A DNA stretch of 64,000 nucleotides from Inia geoffrensis (GCA_036417435.1 CM070900.1:35503496-35567495); one strand, 5' to 3'; positions 31,640 through 43,589 are shown, counted from the first letter of the stretch. Notes: generated by a model not told the origin, from the letters alone. Program-made: numbers and translations.

Positions 31640-32450
31640 GACAGCTGTTCTGCTTTGCTGAGCTGCTTGCAGAGAGCGGTTGTTGTTGGTCATCTAAGGC
31701 CTTTGAGATGGAACCTGACACTCTTCTGCACTCCTGTGCTTTTTCCCAGGTTCTTTCTAATCTATTATTTTCCTCCTAATTAGAGAGGAATAAATTCTTG
31801 TCACTTAGCTGTTTTATAAACAAAAGCAAAAATAGAAGTGATTCCACACCTTTTAAGTTAACTTCAGGTATCCAAATATTGAAAGAGTCCAGATGGAGAC
31901 AAGAACCTAATGGGTGACTCTGCAGATCGCCTTGTCTGAGTGGTCTCTGTGGCGGTTCCACTGGGAAGGGTACTCTGACACACCGCATTTAACAAGGTCC
32001 TGCTCTCGGTCCAGGACACTGTCTCAAGATGGTTCTGGTAGTGCCATTCGTAGCCCTCTGCCGGGTTCCTCTGCTCGCTCCTTGTACAACACTGATCTGG
32101 AACTGGGACAAGTATCATCGAAGACCATCCCTTATTAGGCCTGCCTAGTGGGAGAACCAGTGTGTTTCATCAGAAGACCAAGGCTCTGGTGTCACATTTG
32201 AAGTTGAATCATTCTCCAGTGCCATGTTAATTTTTTTCATCTGTTAGATCAAGTATAGTACTTAGAAGGTTGCTATCATAATGAGCCTGGACAATGTACA
32301 CAAAAGCATCTGGCGTACTAAAGTACACAAAAGTGCCTATTAAAGTATCTGGCACCATAGTGTCCCTTCTCTTCCCACAGCATCTCTTAGAATCAAGGGC
32401 CCTTTGTGTCCCAGATTAATCTGCCTTTTCTTTGCTCTATATGTCACAGT
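31640..32450. other. Unassigned sequence
   Basis: No repeat or gene recognised; short frames on both strands only. Confidence 0.4.
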
Positions 32451-32454
32451 GTCG

Positions 32455-32830
32455 GCCCCCAAACTATTTAATGAGCATCTACTGGATGCTTTGAACTGTA
32501 CCATGTATACCAAATCAGTCAATTAATATTTAGGAAGTGTCTACTGAGTGCCCATCACTGGACCAAACATTATGAAGTCTTTAGAAGATACATTGAGACA
32601 TAGTTTCTGTCCTAAAGAGCTGAACAATTATAAGGACAATTTGCCGCTAGACTGTTGTTTAGGATTTTGTATTTTCCAAATGCCAGGATATATGTTCTTG
32701 GAGAAAGAGAGAAGGGAGAGAGATGCAAACTAAAACAACCAGGAGGCTTCATGGAGAAGGATGGATGGAGAGGGAGGCTTGAGCTGGGCAGAATGAGGGT
32801 AAATGAAGAAGTGGAGTGGCAGCCTTCCAG
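32455..32830 (-). mobile_element. L2/MIR-derived block
   Basis: 'taatgagcatctactggatg' and 'gaagtgtctactgagtgccc' are two reversed 3' ends in a row, then 'tctgtcctaaagagctgaac', 'gaggcttcatggagaagga' and 'ggcttgagctgggcagaatg' continue as L2. Confidence 0.6.
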
Positions 32831-32839
32831 GCCACGGGA

Positions 32840-33620
32840 CTAACAGCGGCGTGGGCGTGGCAGGGAGAGTATGGTGAGATGGCAATCCCTGCGCCTACCT
32901 GGATTAGATGCCTTGTAGGAAACGGCCTTTTTAGAGAGCTGGAGCCAGAGAAGGTTTGGGGGACACTAGGCCACCAGCTCTGTCTTGTCCCCATGAAGAG
33001 AATGTGGTCTTCTTCCTATTTAGCTAGAGGGCCTGGGAAGACTGAAACCAATACTTGTAAGTCTCCTAGTTGTTACCTCTCCCAGAATGTAGAAATAAGC
33101 CCCAAACCAAAAAGGGCACAGTTCTGTGGCAGAATCTTCTCTCTCCACACTGTGTGGAGGAGTCCCCAGCCGCTGCATGCCCTGTTGGGGAATTTGGAAT
33201 GCAGGAAGAATAGCCAGTACTTGCTACATCTTACTCTATCACCTCTTCCATTACTGTTTTGAATTCTTGGCCAAATAAATTGGCTCCTTGGAATGCTGAG
33301 GAAGCCCTCCTGCTAGCCTGGGTGCAATGCTTCTTCTAAGGTCTTTAGAGCCTCCTCTGCTTCTCCCATCAGAGCCCTTCACACCGTTCTCTCTAATGTC
33401 ACAACCCAGTGTGGGTTGGGAGGCCATCATCCAACCTGTGGTCAAGCTATCCTCCAAGGCCACGGAGGTGGGGGATAAGAAATATTGATGGAAGAGATTC
33501 ACCAGCTCTTAGCTGCCTTCACCTGGTAGTGCATATGTCATGGCCACTCATGTTCCATTGGCCAGTACTGGTTACCAGGGCCCAACTTAAGTGACAGAAG
33601 GCTCAGTAATATAGAGTAGC
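32840..33620. other. Unassigned sequence
   Basis: No repeat recognised. The longest open frame (32816-33262, 148 codons) starts inside the L2 block, has no splice signals or domain, and is treated as chance. Confidence 0.4.
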
Positions 33621-33629
33621 ACGTGAATA

Positions 33630-33835
33630 TTTGGTGAGTACTGTCTCTGCCTCAGCTACTTCCTTGCTGTATGACATTGGAGGAATCACTTAACCTCTTT
33701 GAGCCTCAGTTTCCCCACCTCTGAAATGGCCTAATAGTCCCTACTGTATGGAGCTTTGTAAGAATTACATGGGATAATGCAGGCAAAGGCTTGAGCACAT
33801 TACCTTGCGGGTAGGAACCATTCAGTATCAATGTT
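33630..33835 (+). mobile_element. MIR SINE, near full length
   Basis: 'ttgctgtatgacattggagg', 'aatcacttaacctctttgag', 'cctcagtttccccacctctg', 'agaattacatgggataatgc'. Confidence 0.9.
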
Positions 33836-33859
33836 GTTGTGGAGATCAGAAAGTATCAA

Positions 33860-34480
33860 GGACGGCTCTTGGGCTGCAGGCAACACAAACAGGTTCTAAC
33901 TAACTTCAGAACATATGGAATTTATTGGAAGGATTTGGGGTAACTTGTAGAATCTAAGTGAAGACTGAAGAACCATGTTGTGAAAGACAGGCACCTGGGC
34001 CTTCATGGTAGGAAGCACAGGAAACTATTAGACGTGGTGCCACCCCTTTGGCAAACCCAGGGCTAGGTGTTTTGACAGTCCCCCTCTGCCCAAGGCTCCA
34101 TATGGGGAATAAGTAGTTATTTACAAGGAAATCTGGCTGCTGCTGCAGAAGAGAGGGAGTGGAGCCTGAGTAGCCACAAATGACAAATATCCATTCACTA
34201 TATGGGTTAAGAATAAGTCATTTACAAATAAGATCCAATTACAGTGGCTTAAACAAGAAGTATAGACGGAAGCAGTCCACAGCTGATGCATGGACTCAAA
34301 GATGACCTCACAGGCCCATGTTCTCTGTCCTTCCTCTCTGCCTGCTTAGCACACTGCCTTCTCCTCCGCATACCTTATAGTCACAATATGAGGAAGGAGA
34401 GTGGTACCAGAAGACCTCCATTCCATCTCCCTGGACAAAACTGTGACATAGGGCTAATCCTAGCTGCAAGGGAACCTGGG
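33860..34480. mobile_element. Old interspersed repeat, family not assigned
   Basis: 'ggctgcaggcaacacaaaca', 'tggaatttattggaaggatt' and 'acagtggcttaaacaagaag' are wordings shared with old mammalian repeats. I cannot give the family. Non-coding. Confidence 0.35.
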
Positions 34481-34866
34481 AAATTCAGGTCTTTAAGTAC
34501 CCTTTGGTAGATTTAAGCAAAGGAGAAGTTGGGCCTGGAAGTACAGATGTGCTAACCTACCACGTCTGTCAAATGTCCACAGCTGAACATCAGTGTTACA
34601 CAGGGAGTAGGGAGGAGATAACACCTGGCCTGAACCTGAAGAATTACTTTCGCTGACTCTTCCTTCCACGGTGCTTATGCAAGATGTGAAAATTGTTCCA
34701 TTGGGTCTACAGAACCCCTTCCTGGCTCAGGAAAACCTGAGTAGCATTGGATATGGAGAGTAAACTGGTTGATAGATGTTTTCCTAGAGGCTGTTTCTGG
34801 ATAGATCTCTTTGGTTAAAACCTCTTCCTATAATAGGTCAATTGTTTCTCAATTAAACTGGAAAGG

Positions 34867-34887
34867 AAAAAAAAAAAAAAAAAAAAA
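34867..34887 (+). repeat. Poly-A tract after L1-like end
   Basis: About 21 A after 'ctcaattaaactggaaagg', which resembles an L1 3' terminus. The body is too short to call. Confidence 0.7.
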
Positions 34888-34989
34888 GCGCCTTCTATAG
34901 TGAAATGTCTCAGAGATCCCAGGACAGTCCATTTCTGTGGTCACACATTAATAAGAAAGGTAGGAGGAAAGACGTCTTAAAACTTTAAC

Positions 34990-35040
34990 ATGCTTTGCAT
35001 AGTGCCTGACCCGTTCTAACTTCTCAATAAATAGAGGCTA
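34990..35040 (+). mobile_element. L2 3' end fragment
   Basis: 'gcatagtgcctgacccgttc' and 'ttctcaataaatagaggc'. Confidence 0.5.
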
Positions 35041-35469
35041 GTTTCCAAGTTCCTTCAGAACTTACCTTTCCACGCTTTCAATGTTCAAAAGCTTAAAGTC
35101 TAACTCTAAAAGTCAGGTGCTGACACAATTCCAGATAGCAGTTACCTCCTGCGGCAGGATTCCAATAGAATAGCAGTAAAAGAGAGGGGGCAGAAGCAGT
35201 GAGGGAACGGTACATCGTGGAGAGTTACAAGTCCTCAGGTAAGTACAATTGTCCCACTTCTTTCTTAACCCTTTTCCCACTCCAGCTCTAACCCCACAAA
35301 CACGTTTTTTTTATACCAGAGAAATGAGGTAGGATTGAGACAGAAGCCTAGGCATAAACGCTTAGGTTTTTTAATGTTTTAATGAAACGGCTCAGTTTAT
35401 CATCCGTTTAACAGCCAAATTTTATTAAATGTCAGCAGTGTGTTCCGTGCTCTAGTGGGGTTTCATATA

Positions 35470-35735
35470 CATTGTAATAATAATATTAGCTGACCTTTAG
35501 GAAGTGCTCACTGAGCCCCAGGCTCAGTGCCAGGGCTTTACATAAATGATCTTGACGCGTCGCAAAAAACCCGCCAGGTGAAAGGTGCTATCTCTTAACT
35601 TGTTTTACAGATAAGGAAATTGAAGATCCAGGGAAGTTAAGAAATATGTTAGATATCACACTTTCAAGGGGTAGAGCTGTGGGTCATACTTGCTCTCTTA
35701 ATCACTAAGCTGTGTTGCTGTAGAATTTTCTCAGC
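35470..35735 (-). mobile_element. MIR SINE, near full length
   Basis: 'aataataatattagctgacc', 'gccccaggctcagtgccagg', 'tgttttacagataaggaaat', 'atcactaagctgtgttgctg'. First of four MIR pieces in 830 bp. Confidence 0.88.
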
Positions 35736-35737
35736 AG

Positions 35738-35910
35738 CCCTGTGGGACACAGATTGTCTCACTTTACTCCTGAGGAACCCAGGGCTCAAGGAGGTTGGTG
35801 ACTTGACCAAGGTCAACTGCAGAGCTATTAAATGGCAGAGCTGGGATTGAACCGAGCGACACCCATCTGTGTCTTAGATACAAAGCTGGGCTATCAACGC
35901 CATAAGGTGT
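35738..35910 (-). mobile_element. MIR SINE, 3' truncated
   Basis: 'cagccctgtgggacacagat', 'actcctgaggaacccagggc', 'tgacttgaccaaggtcaact', 'ggcagagctgggattgaacc'. Same orientation as its left neighbour. Confidence 0.85.
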
Positions 35911-35984
35911 TTTCCTCTTGGCCGAACATACGTAGTGCGTTAACTCCCCACCCATAACTCCGCCATCAAGATTTACTTACACAG

Positions 35985-36180
35985 GGCAGTGAACTGGTCA
36001 AGAACGTGGACTCTGGAGTCAAACTAGCTCTCTGACATGAGGCAGGTTTCCTAAGCTCTCTAAACCTCAGCTTACTCCTCTGTAAAATGGGGCTAATAGT
36101 AGTAACTAATTTATAGGTTTGTTGGCAGCACTTGGTATCATAGTCAATCCAAGGGTTACTGTTCAATATCTGTTAGCTTT
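35985..36180 (+). mobile_element. MIR SINE remnant
   Basis: 'aagaacgtggactctggagt', 'aagctctctaaacctcagct', 'tctgtaaaatggggctaata'. Opposite orientation to the two before it. Confidence 0.85.
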
Positions 36181-36194
36181 TTCTCCCACCTTGT

Positions 36195-36300
36195 TGGGTT
36201 TGATCCATGTTCTAACTCATTGTATAGCCTTGAGGAATTGTCTCCTCCCTCCAGGCTTCAGTTTCCCCTTTTGTGAGATAGGAAGAAGTTAATATGCTCC
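36195..36300 (+). mobile_element. MIR core fragment
   Basis: 'tgaggaattgtctcctccct', 'gcttcagtttccccttttgt'. Short. Confidence 0.6.
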
Positions 36301-36654
36301 ATGTTTCCTTCTGTCTGTCATTCCACACTTTTCACAGTTCAGTCAGTTGCCAAGAGCAGCTACATTGTCTCACACGATGCCTAAGGGAAGCACGCAGTCT
36401 CCGTAAGAATAAGCACAAGGTTACTGTTGCCAACAGGACTGCCAGCGGCTCCCAGATCTTAGGGTTATAATAGCTCTCATTCCAGGAGGGCTTGCTACAT
36501 GCCAACCGTTCTTTATAACATTATAGATGCATTACTGTATGTAATTGAAGCATCTGTTCATCTTTTTCTTCTCTCTTGCTGATGTTGGCAAAATAGATAT
36601 TTTGCCTAAAAGTATATATCACAAGTTGGGCAGGCAGGCTTGACCAAGTTATCT

Positions 36655-36695
36655 AAATATAATATATATTATATATATGCCATATATTATATGGT
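36655..36695. repeat. AT-rich simple sequence
   Basis: Alternating AT/TA runs, palindromic, just before the CA microsatellite. Confidence 0.85.
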
Positions 36696-36716
36696 AATGC
36701 GAGTGCACACACATGT

Positions 36717-36720
<4 letters not shown>

Positions 36721-36808
<88 letters not shown>
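36721..36808 (+). repeat. Pure (AC)44 microsatellite
   Basis: 88 bp of uninterrupted AC after a short imperfect lead-in. Long and pure, so likely polymorphic. The frame encoding repeated Thr-His is an artefact of this tract. Confidence 0.98.
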
Positions 36809-36892
36809 AGAAAGAGAGAGGCTAATGTGATTCCCTTGTCAGGACTGCCTGCCCATCCTGCCTCTGCCTAGATGGTAAAGACCGAGAACAGG

Positions 36893-37125
36893 AAGAGCTA
36901 ACACGTATTAGGTAACAACTAAGTTCCAGGCATTGCTAGAAGCACTTCTCCTGGGCTGCCTCATCCACCCCTGACAGGAACCCTGTTGTAAAAGTACTAT
37001 GGATATCTTTATTAACAGATAAACACATGAGGCTCAGAGAGATGAAGTAGCTTGCTCAGCTAGGAAGTGGGAACCCCACCCTACAGTGTAACTCCAGAGC
37101 TTTGGTACTATCAACCACCACTCTC
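36893..37125 (-). mobile_element. MIR SINE, near full length
   Basis: 'gagctaacacgtattaggta', 'gttccaggcattgctagaag', 'acatgaggctcagagagatg', 'agtagcttgctcagctagga'. Confidence 0.85.
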
Positions 37126-37129
37126 AGAA

Positions 37130-38040
37130 CCTTCTGTTGTTTCTGAACTTAAGCCCCTTTGGAAAAAAAACAGGAAACCATTTCCAGCTTCCTGAATATT
37201 AAAGTCCTGGGATTTTTCAGGGTGCTGGGGAAAAGGGCATAGGGGTGACGTCCTCGGCAGGGAGCTGAGGCCCTCAGTCCTAAAACCTTTGGTGATGGAA
37301 CCTATCAGGTGAGCTTCCCCCATGGATATCCTGACCTCCTGTAGGTCACCAGGTAGACATTAACCGCTGGGCCACTAGTCAGGGATGACCTTCTGGTCCA
37401 GACGGCCTCGTTCCGCACCCCCTGACCGGGGCTGTGCCTAGGGCTGCAGCTTCCAGCCACTCGGCACACCTGCACGCCTTTCTGAACAAGGAAAATACGG
37501 GGCCGGTGGGTGGGCAGGCAGGCCAGGCTCTGCTCCTGTTCTGCTGTTGCTGGATGTGTGAAACCTGCAGGGAGCAGCCAGGATAAACCTTGTCAAGCAT
37601 GTGACAGAGACTCCTTAAACAACACCTGGAGTCGTTCTGCAGTCAGCTAAATGGGATGACAAATAGGATATTAAAATGGTATCAAGGCTTCTGTAACATT
37701 TCATTTGCAGCGGACCATCAAACGCTTGGGTACTTAGCATTTTGCGTAATGGGAAAGAGCAGATGCATGTTGTTACAAGTTTTCCATTTACCGAGGAGGT
37801 GCTCCGCGGCTCTTGTCCCTTGATGGCTCTGTGAAGCCCACTTGCCATGCAGACAATGCAGTGTGCTTGGGCCTGTGACAGCCTGTCCGCCAAGGCCTGG
37901 TGGAAGCCCCTCTCTCTCCGTGTGCAAGGCACAGTGAGCTGAGGACCACATGTGAGCGCCTTCAAGCCCCGATGCCTGCCACGACCTCAGCATCACTCCT
38001 TAAGAACAGGGACAAGCTTCTCTGAGACTCAGCCTAGCGA
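37130..38040. other. Unassigned, locally GC-rich
   Basis: No repeat recognised. 37390-37580 is GC-rich with several CpG but no clear promoter elements. Minus-strand frames at 37615-37996 overlap each other and have no splice signals. Confidence 0.4.
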
Positions 38041-38044
38041 CTTA

Positions 38045-38165
38045 GAGTCACTAGACCAGGTCCTGGTTTTGGGTCTCCATCAACAAGCTACATAGCCCTG
38101 AGCAAGCTGGCCTTTCTGAGCCTCAGCCTTCCTGTCTATAAGATAGAAGCTTTAGACTGGATGGT
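38045..38165 (+). mobile_element. MIR SINE remnant
   Basis: 'ctacatagccctgagcaagc', 'tttctgagcctcagccttcc', 'tttagactggatggtctta'. Confidence 0.7.
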
Positions 38166-38244
38166 CTTAAAAGGTCCCATGGCAAATAAACAACCTCTCA
38201 GCCATTCACTGCTGTTGTTAATAGTTCCTTGTATTACTAGCTTT

Positions 38245-38390
38245 TGAGGAAAGGTAGTTGATCTACTAGGTTCTTGGCTCCAAGAAGGCAGGTATGTTTT
38301 GTCCAAGATTCTATCTCCGTGGTCCCACAGTGCCTCACACACAATGAGTGTGTTTAATACATGTCAGATGGATGATAGATAGTTGGATAC
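38245..38390 (+). mobile_element. L2 LINE 3' end
   Basis: 'ggctccaagaaggcaggtat', 'cacagtgcctcacacacaat', 'cagatggatgatagat'. Confidence 0.65.
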
Positions 38391-38554
38391 GTCCAATTTC
38401 TCAGCTGGTGCTGGTGACAAATTCCTAAAGCTTACACAGTGGATCCCTTTAGCCATCTGACTTTGTGTCCTCCTCCTTACTTTTTATCGCTTATTAGTCA
38501 GCATGACTTTGTAATAACAGTGTCCTATCCCAGCTCTCAGAGTGTTCCAAATTA

Positions 38555-38685
38555 GTTAACCAGTCAGTTAACTGATTACCTACTGTGTGCTAGGGCCCTC
38601 TAACAGGTTCTATAGGGAAAAAACAAATTAGGAAGAAGTAGGCACTGCTGTCAAGAAGTCTATGGCTCTTTAGGAAAAGAAAAGA
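38555..38685 (-). mobile_element. L2 LINE 3' end
   Basis: 'gattacctactgtgtgctag', 'aggcactgctgtcaagaagt', 'ctatggctctttaggaa'. Confidence 0.7.
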
Positions 38686-38689
38686 CGCT

Positions 38690-39295
38690 CTCATTTTTCT
38701 CTCTGTCACCTTCATTTCTTGCCCTCTTATTCTTTTTTACCTCCATCATGAGCTCTATTCCTTTCTCCCAGAGCAGACATCAAGACTAGGTTCTCCTCTG
38801 CCATTCTTTATCTCCTCAAATGCCTAGGGTTTCTCTATTTTCAGGGAACTTTGACCCACTAGTTCTCACCCACGTGTTTGCCACGATTCGTCACGTTGCT
38901 GTTTGCTAGCAAGGGTATCATCAAGGACTCCAAAATGGAGAGTGGTGGATTTGTTTCCCTAAGATTGTGCAACAAATTACTCACAAGGCCAACCCAGGAC
39001 ACAGGCTCCCTCAGTCCATGCTCTTCAAGTCTCTCGCCCACAAGAATATTCTTGAATGTCTTAACATCCATCAGAAGTGCTACTGAGACAATGAGACTTC
39101 TTTTTTTCTGATAAAAAATGGCCTTTTTTCCCCCTAAAATTTGGCCTCACACTTAAAGAGGCAAATGACTTCTGTAAAACTAACATTTGATTTTAGATTT
39201 CCACTATGTAAACAGTAATGTGCTCATTTTTAGTTAGTTCTCTCATTAAACCCTTTTGGACATGATTTCATACCCGTACTCCTTCAAGGATGAGT
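38690..39295. other. Unassigned sequence
   Basis: No repeat or gene recognised. Confidence 0.4.
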
Positions 39296-39304
39296 GGAAG
39301 CAGA

Positions 39305-39520
39305 TGGATTTTGGATCCGTCCAGTAAATACGGGCTTTGATCTTGCTTCTGTTACTCACCAGCCATTGGGCAAGTTAACTTCAGTGAACATTCTCTTCAT
39401 CAGTAGAATGGGTCCTTTATTTAAAGCTCTATCTCATGTGTTTGCTTGGGAAGATTGAGTGAGGTGGAGTCTATAAAACGGAATGCTTAGCCAATAATTG
39501 GAGATCAATAACTTGTCTGA
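39305..39520 (+). mobile_element. MIR SINE remnant
   Basis: 'tgttactcaccagccattgg', 'gcaagttaacttcagtgaac', 'ttcatcagtagaatgggtcc'. Confidence 0.75.
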
Positions 39521-39639
39521 ATCAAGTTCCACAGTGTATTGGTCTCCTGCTGTGCACAGGGACCTGTTGGGGGTTGCAGAGAAAGGTGACCCAGATGACT
39601 CATTCATTCCCAAAGCAAAGGTCTGATATGTACCTATCA

Positions 39640-39935
39640 CGTGCTTCCTATCCAATCCCTGTACTTGCAAGTCTCGGCTCAAATATCATCTCTGCCGAGA
39701 GGCCTTCCCTTCCACCACATCCACAGTCAGCCCCTAGTTACTCTTCGTCATGTCACCTTGTGTATTTCCTTCACAGTATAACAGTGTTTTCTTGGTTTCA
39801 GTTTTCATTGGCTGTTCCTTCCCCATAAGCTGGGGGATGCAGAGGCTGTGTCTTTTTATTACTAAATCCCCAGCCTTCAGCCCAGTGCTTGGAACCAAGT
39901 AGGCACTCTATTTTTAATCAGATGAATGAATAAAT
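39640..39935 (+). mobile_element. L2 LINE 3' end, well preserved
   Basis: 'ctcggctcaaatatcatctc', 'gagaggccttcccttccacc', 'agtgcttggaaccaagtagg', 'atgaatgaataaat'. Clear L2 motif order. Confidence 0.85.
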
Positions 39936-39939
39936 CCTA

Positions 39940-40590
39940 AGTGAAAACAAAGCAGCCATGGGTCGTTCCTTGATCTGAGTCACAACCAAATGAGGACGTG
40001 TAAGGACATTTTAGTTACCTTATTAAAACCCCTCTATTCCTGTTAGGACTATGAATTTCCTACCTCAGGGCAGAAATTGGTGGGTTTTATAAGGTAGATA
40101 TAGATGGAAATGCCAAGCCCAGGAGAGGAAGGGAAGTGTTAGTTGGGGTGAGAGACTTGGAAATCTTGGGTAGAAGGTAGCATATGAAAGTCCACAATAT
40201 TTGCAGAGCATTCCCAGGACAGAGCCCCCTCGGCTTAGCTGTGGTCTCTCTTCAGAGGAAAGCTCCCATTCTGAGTGGAGAACTGAGTTTTGCATTAGAC
40301 ATGTTTCTATTTGCACCTTTGATTTTCCTGCAATCTTGGGACAAGCTCATTACATGGCTCTCCTAGGAGAGAAGAGATGCCGATCACTAGTCAGAGCTAA
40401 GATTATAAGGGAAAAAGAAGAAAATATAACCCTCCCCTCTAAAGGACTGCTAATTTTTAGAAAGCATTCCTGTACTTTTGTCTATGACACAAGTAATATG
40501 CTCATCATGAATATGTAAGAAAATGCAGATAAGCTAAGAGAAGAAAGCGTATCTAATTCACCATCTCATGAGGCAAATGACCAATGACTC
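39940..40590. other. Unassigned sequence
   Basis: No repeat or gene recognised. The 105-codon frame at 40201-40518 has no splice signals or domain. Confidence 0.4.
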
Positions 40591-40610
40591 ATTTTGATGT
40601 ACATGCTTCT

Positions 40611-42542
40611 TTATTTTTTCTTTTACTTTTTTTACTTTATTTTTTATTGAAGTAGAGTTGAATTACAATGTTGTGTTAATTACTGCTCTACAGCAAAGTG
40701 ACTCAGTTATACATATATATACATTCCTTTTCATATTCTTTTCCATTATGGTTTATCACAGGATATTGAATATTGTTCCCTGTGCTATACAGTGGGACCT
40801 CGTTGTTCATCCATCCTATATGGAATAGTTCGCATCTACTAACTCCAAACTCCCAATCCAACTGTCTCACACCCTCCTCCCCCTTGGCAACTACCAGTCT
40901 ATTCTCAATGTCCCTGATTCTGTTTCTGTTTCATAGACAGTTTCATTTGTGTCATATTTTAGATTCCACATATAAGTGACATCATATGGTATTTGTCTTT
41001 CTCTTTCTGACTTACTTAGTATGATAATCTCTAGTTGCATCCATGTTGCTGCAAATGGCATTATTTTGTTCCTTTTTATGGCTGAGTAGTATTCCATTGT
41101 ATATATGTACCACATCTTCTGTCAGTGGACATTTAGGTTGTTTCCATGCCTTGGCTATTGTGAATAATGCTACTGTAAACATAGGGGTGCATGTATCTTT
41201 TTGAATTATAGTTTTCTCTGGATGTATGCCCAGGAGTGGGATTCCTGAATCATATAGTAATTCTATTTTTAGTTTTCTGAGGAACCTCCATACTGTTTTC
41301 CACAGTGGCTGCACCAACTTACATTCCCACCAACAGTGTAGGAGGGTTCCCTTTTCTCCACACCCTCGCCATCATTTGTTATTTGTAGACTTTTTAATGA
41401 TGGCCGTTCTGACCAGTGTGAGGTGGTACCTCATTGTAGTTTTGTTCTGCATTTCTCTAATAATTAGCAATGTTGAGCATCTTTTCATGTGCCTGTTGGC
41501 CATCTGTATATCTTCTTTGGAGAAGTGTCTCTTTAGGTCTTCTGCCCATTTTTCAATTGGGTTGTTTGTTTTTTTGTTGTTGAGTTGTATGAGCTGTCTG
41601 CATATTTTAGAAATTAATCCCTTGTTGGTCGCATCATTTGCAAATATTTTCTCCCATTCTGTAGGTTGTCTTTTTGTCTTGTTTTTGGTTTCCTTTACTG
41701 TGCAAAAGCTTGTAAGCTTGATTAGGTCCCATTTGTTTATTTTGGTTTTTATTTCTATTGCCTTGGGGGACTGACCTAAGAAAACACTCGTACGATTTAT
41801 GTCAGAGAATGTTTTGCCTATGTTCTCTTCCAGGAGTTTTATGGTATAATGTCTTATGTTTAAGTCTTTAAGCCATTTTGAGCTTATTTTTGTGTATGGT
41901 GAGAGGATGTGCTCTAAACTCATTGATTTACACGCAGCTGTCTAACTTTCCCAACACCACTTGCTGAAGAGACTGTCTTTTTCCCATTGTATATTGTTGC
42001 CTCCCTTGTCAAAGATTAATTGACCATAGACGTGTGGGTTTATTTTGGGGCTCTCTATTCTGTTTCATTGATCCATATGTCTGTTTTTGTGACAATATCA
42101 TGCTGTTTTGATTACTGTAGCTTTGTAGTATTGACTGAAGTCTGAGACAGTTATGCCTGCTGCATTGTTCTTTTTCTTCAGGATTGCTTTGGCAATTCTG
42201 GGTCTTTTATGGTTTCATATGAATTTTAGGTTTATTTGTTCCAGTTCTGTGAAAAAGGTCATGGGGAATTTGATAGGTATTGCATTAAATCTGTAGATTG
42301 CTTTGGGTAGTATGGCCATTTTAACAATACAGTATTCAATTTCCTTTGTTAACATTTTATAGTTCTCAGTGTGTAAGTCTTTCACCTCCTTGGTGAGGTT
42401 TATTCCTAAATATTTTATCTTGGGGGCTGCAACTTTAAAAGGTATTCCTTTTTATGCATTCCCTTTCTGATATTTCATTGTTGGTGTAAAGAAGTGCAGC
42501 CAATTTCTGTATGTTGGTTTTATCCTGCTACCTTGCTGAATT
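40611..42542 (-). mobile_element. L1 LINE, 1.9-kb 5'-truncated copy
   Basis: Minus-strand L1 from its tail (40611) through the 3' UTR and the C-terminal third of ORF2. Near-duplicates tgatgtacatgcttct (40595-40610) and tggtgtatatgcttct (42543-42558) look like a decayed target-site duplication. Divergence and frame breaks indicate an older insertion than those at 29765 and 55140. Confidence 0.94.
40891..42542 (-). pseudogene. L1 ORF2 C-terminal remnant, broken frames
   Basis: Read on the minus strand, the C-terminal portion of L1 ORF2 (after the reverse-transcriptase core, through the C-terminal region) is spread over at least three frames: 41372-41923 (183 codons, with the motif [19 protein letters not shown]), then 41012-41317 and 40891-41115 (with AWKQPKCPLTED and MEYYSAIKRNKIMPFAATW). 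Frameshifts near 41370 and 41110 and further stops upstream of 41923 disable it. The endonuclease and main catalytic part are absent through 5' truncation. It is a dead fragment. Confidence 0.92.
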
Positions 42543-42784
42543 TGGTGTATATGCTTCTAATTTACTATATACATATGCACTGACATAGAGTACTTAATTA
42601 TTAAATGTGTTTCTTATGCTTTAGGGTATGCGAGGATCATTTCCATGCCATTTAATATACTCTACCACATTATTTTTTAGAAATATAGAATACTTCATCT
42701 AATGGAGTCATCACGCATTGATACCTGTGTAAAGGGAAAAGAAAGAAGGAAATCTTGGAGATCAGGAAAGGGGCTGTGTCTGGA

Positions 42785-42995
42785 ACTTAAGAGCTCAGAC
42801 ACTGGAGGTATTCCAGGTTCAAATCCTGTCTCTGCATTTATTGGAGGCAGAACATCTGTGAGCCCCTAACCTGTCAGAGTATCGTTTTCCTCTTCTGTGA
42901 AGTAGGAACGCTGATGGCAGCTCTCCCCTGGTCTGGCTTAAAAGACAAAATAGAATAAGGCTAGTGAGAAGTTGGCCACATAGTGTCCAACCAGC
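42785..42995 (+). mobile_element. MIR SINE, near full length
   Basis: 'aacttaagagctcagacact', 'ttccaggttcaaatcctgtc', 'cctaacctgtcagagtatcg', 'ttcctcttctgtgaagtagg'. Confidence 0.82.
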
Positions 42996-42999
42996 GTAA

Positions 43000-43580
43000 A
43001 TTTACTTTCACATTTTAAAAAGGAAAAGAACAAGAAGAGAAAGGAAATGTAAGCAGAGGAAAATGGAAGAAAGAAAAATATGTGAGGGGAAGAGATGCCC
43101 TGTCCATAAACTGGGGGGATTCACTAGTCGGGGGCAGGCTGGGACTTGGAGGGCAGCCTCAGGAAAGGAAAGGTCAATGGCTGTAGGGGGGTTTTCTACA
43201 GGAGTTGCCGGTCTGGTGTCTGAGCTCCTCACTGCTTTAGGCAAAAACCAAACACGGTAACAGCACGACCTCCTTCTTGTCCTTGCTGGAAAGCTTCCCT
43301 CTGAGTACTGGTGCACGAGACGTTCTTGACTTTGACTCCCCCATCAAGGGGCACCCCCTTGGGGTTGGGGGTGAGGCCTGGATGGCAACAACTGCCCCAC
43401 ACGGGCTCGTCTTTCTCTGTCACCTCTGCAAAAGGGACCTCACCAGTGTCCCATCCCAGAAGTCCCAGAACAAGTAGGATGCGTTAGCTCCACCTTCAGA
43501 AACTTAGATTCTGATCTAATCAGCCCGAGAAAATTCATGACTGCTATTTTGTTGTGGAGGTTACTGTTGTTTTCCCCCTA
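43000..43580. other. Unassigned sequence
   Basis: No repeat recognised. An acceptor-like 'gctcctcactgctttag' ends at 43240 without a good donor. Frames on both strands are short. Confidence 0.4.
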
Positions 43581-43589
43581 ATTTTGTTA

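Noticed and set aside
32816..33262. 148-codon plus-strand open frame
   Set aside because: Begins in an L2 remnant, has no splice signals, and its composition shows no domain; chance frame.
35158..35244. Perfect donor CAG|GTAAGT at 35236-35244 with an acceptor at 35156-35157
   Set aside because: All three frames of the 81-nt segment carry stops and the pyrimidine tract is short; no second support for a non-coding exon.
36640..36825. Frame encoding a long Thr-His repeat
   Set aside because: Direct translation of the (AC)n microsatellite.
41226..41774. 182-codon plus-strand open frame
   Set aside because: It is the exact antisense of the L1 ORF2 remnant at 41372-41923; the family match is on the minus strand.
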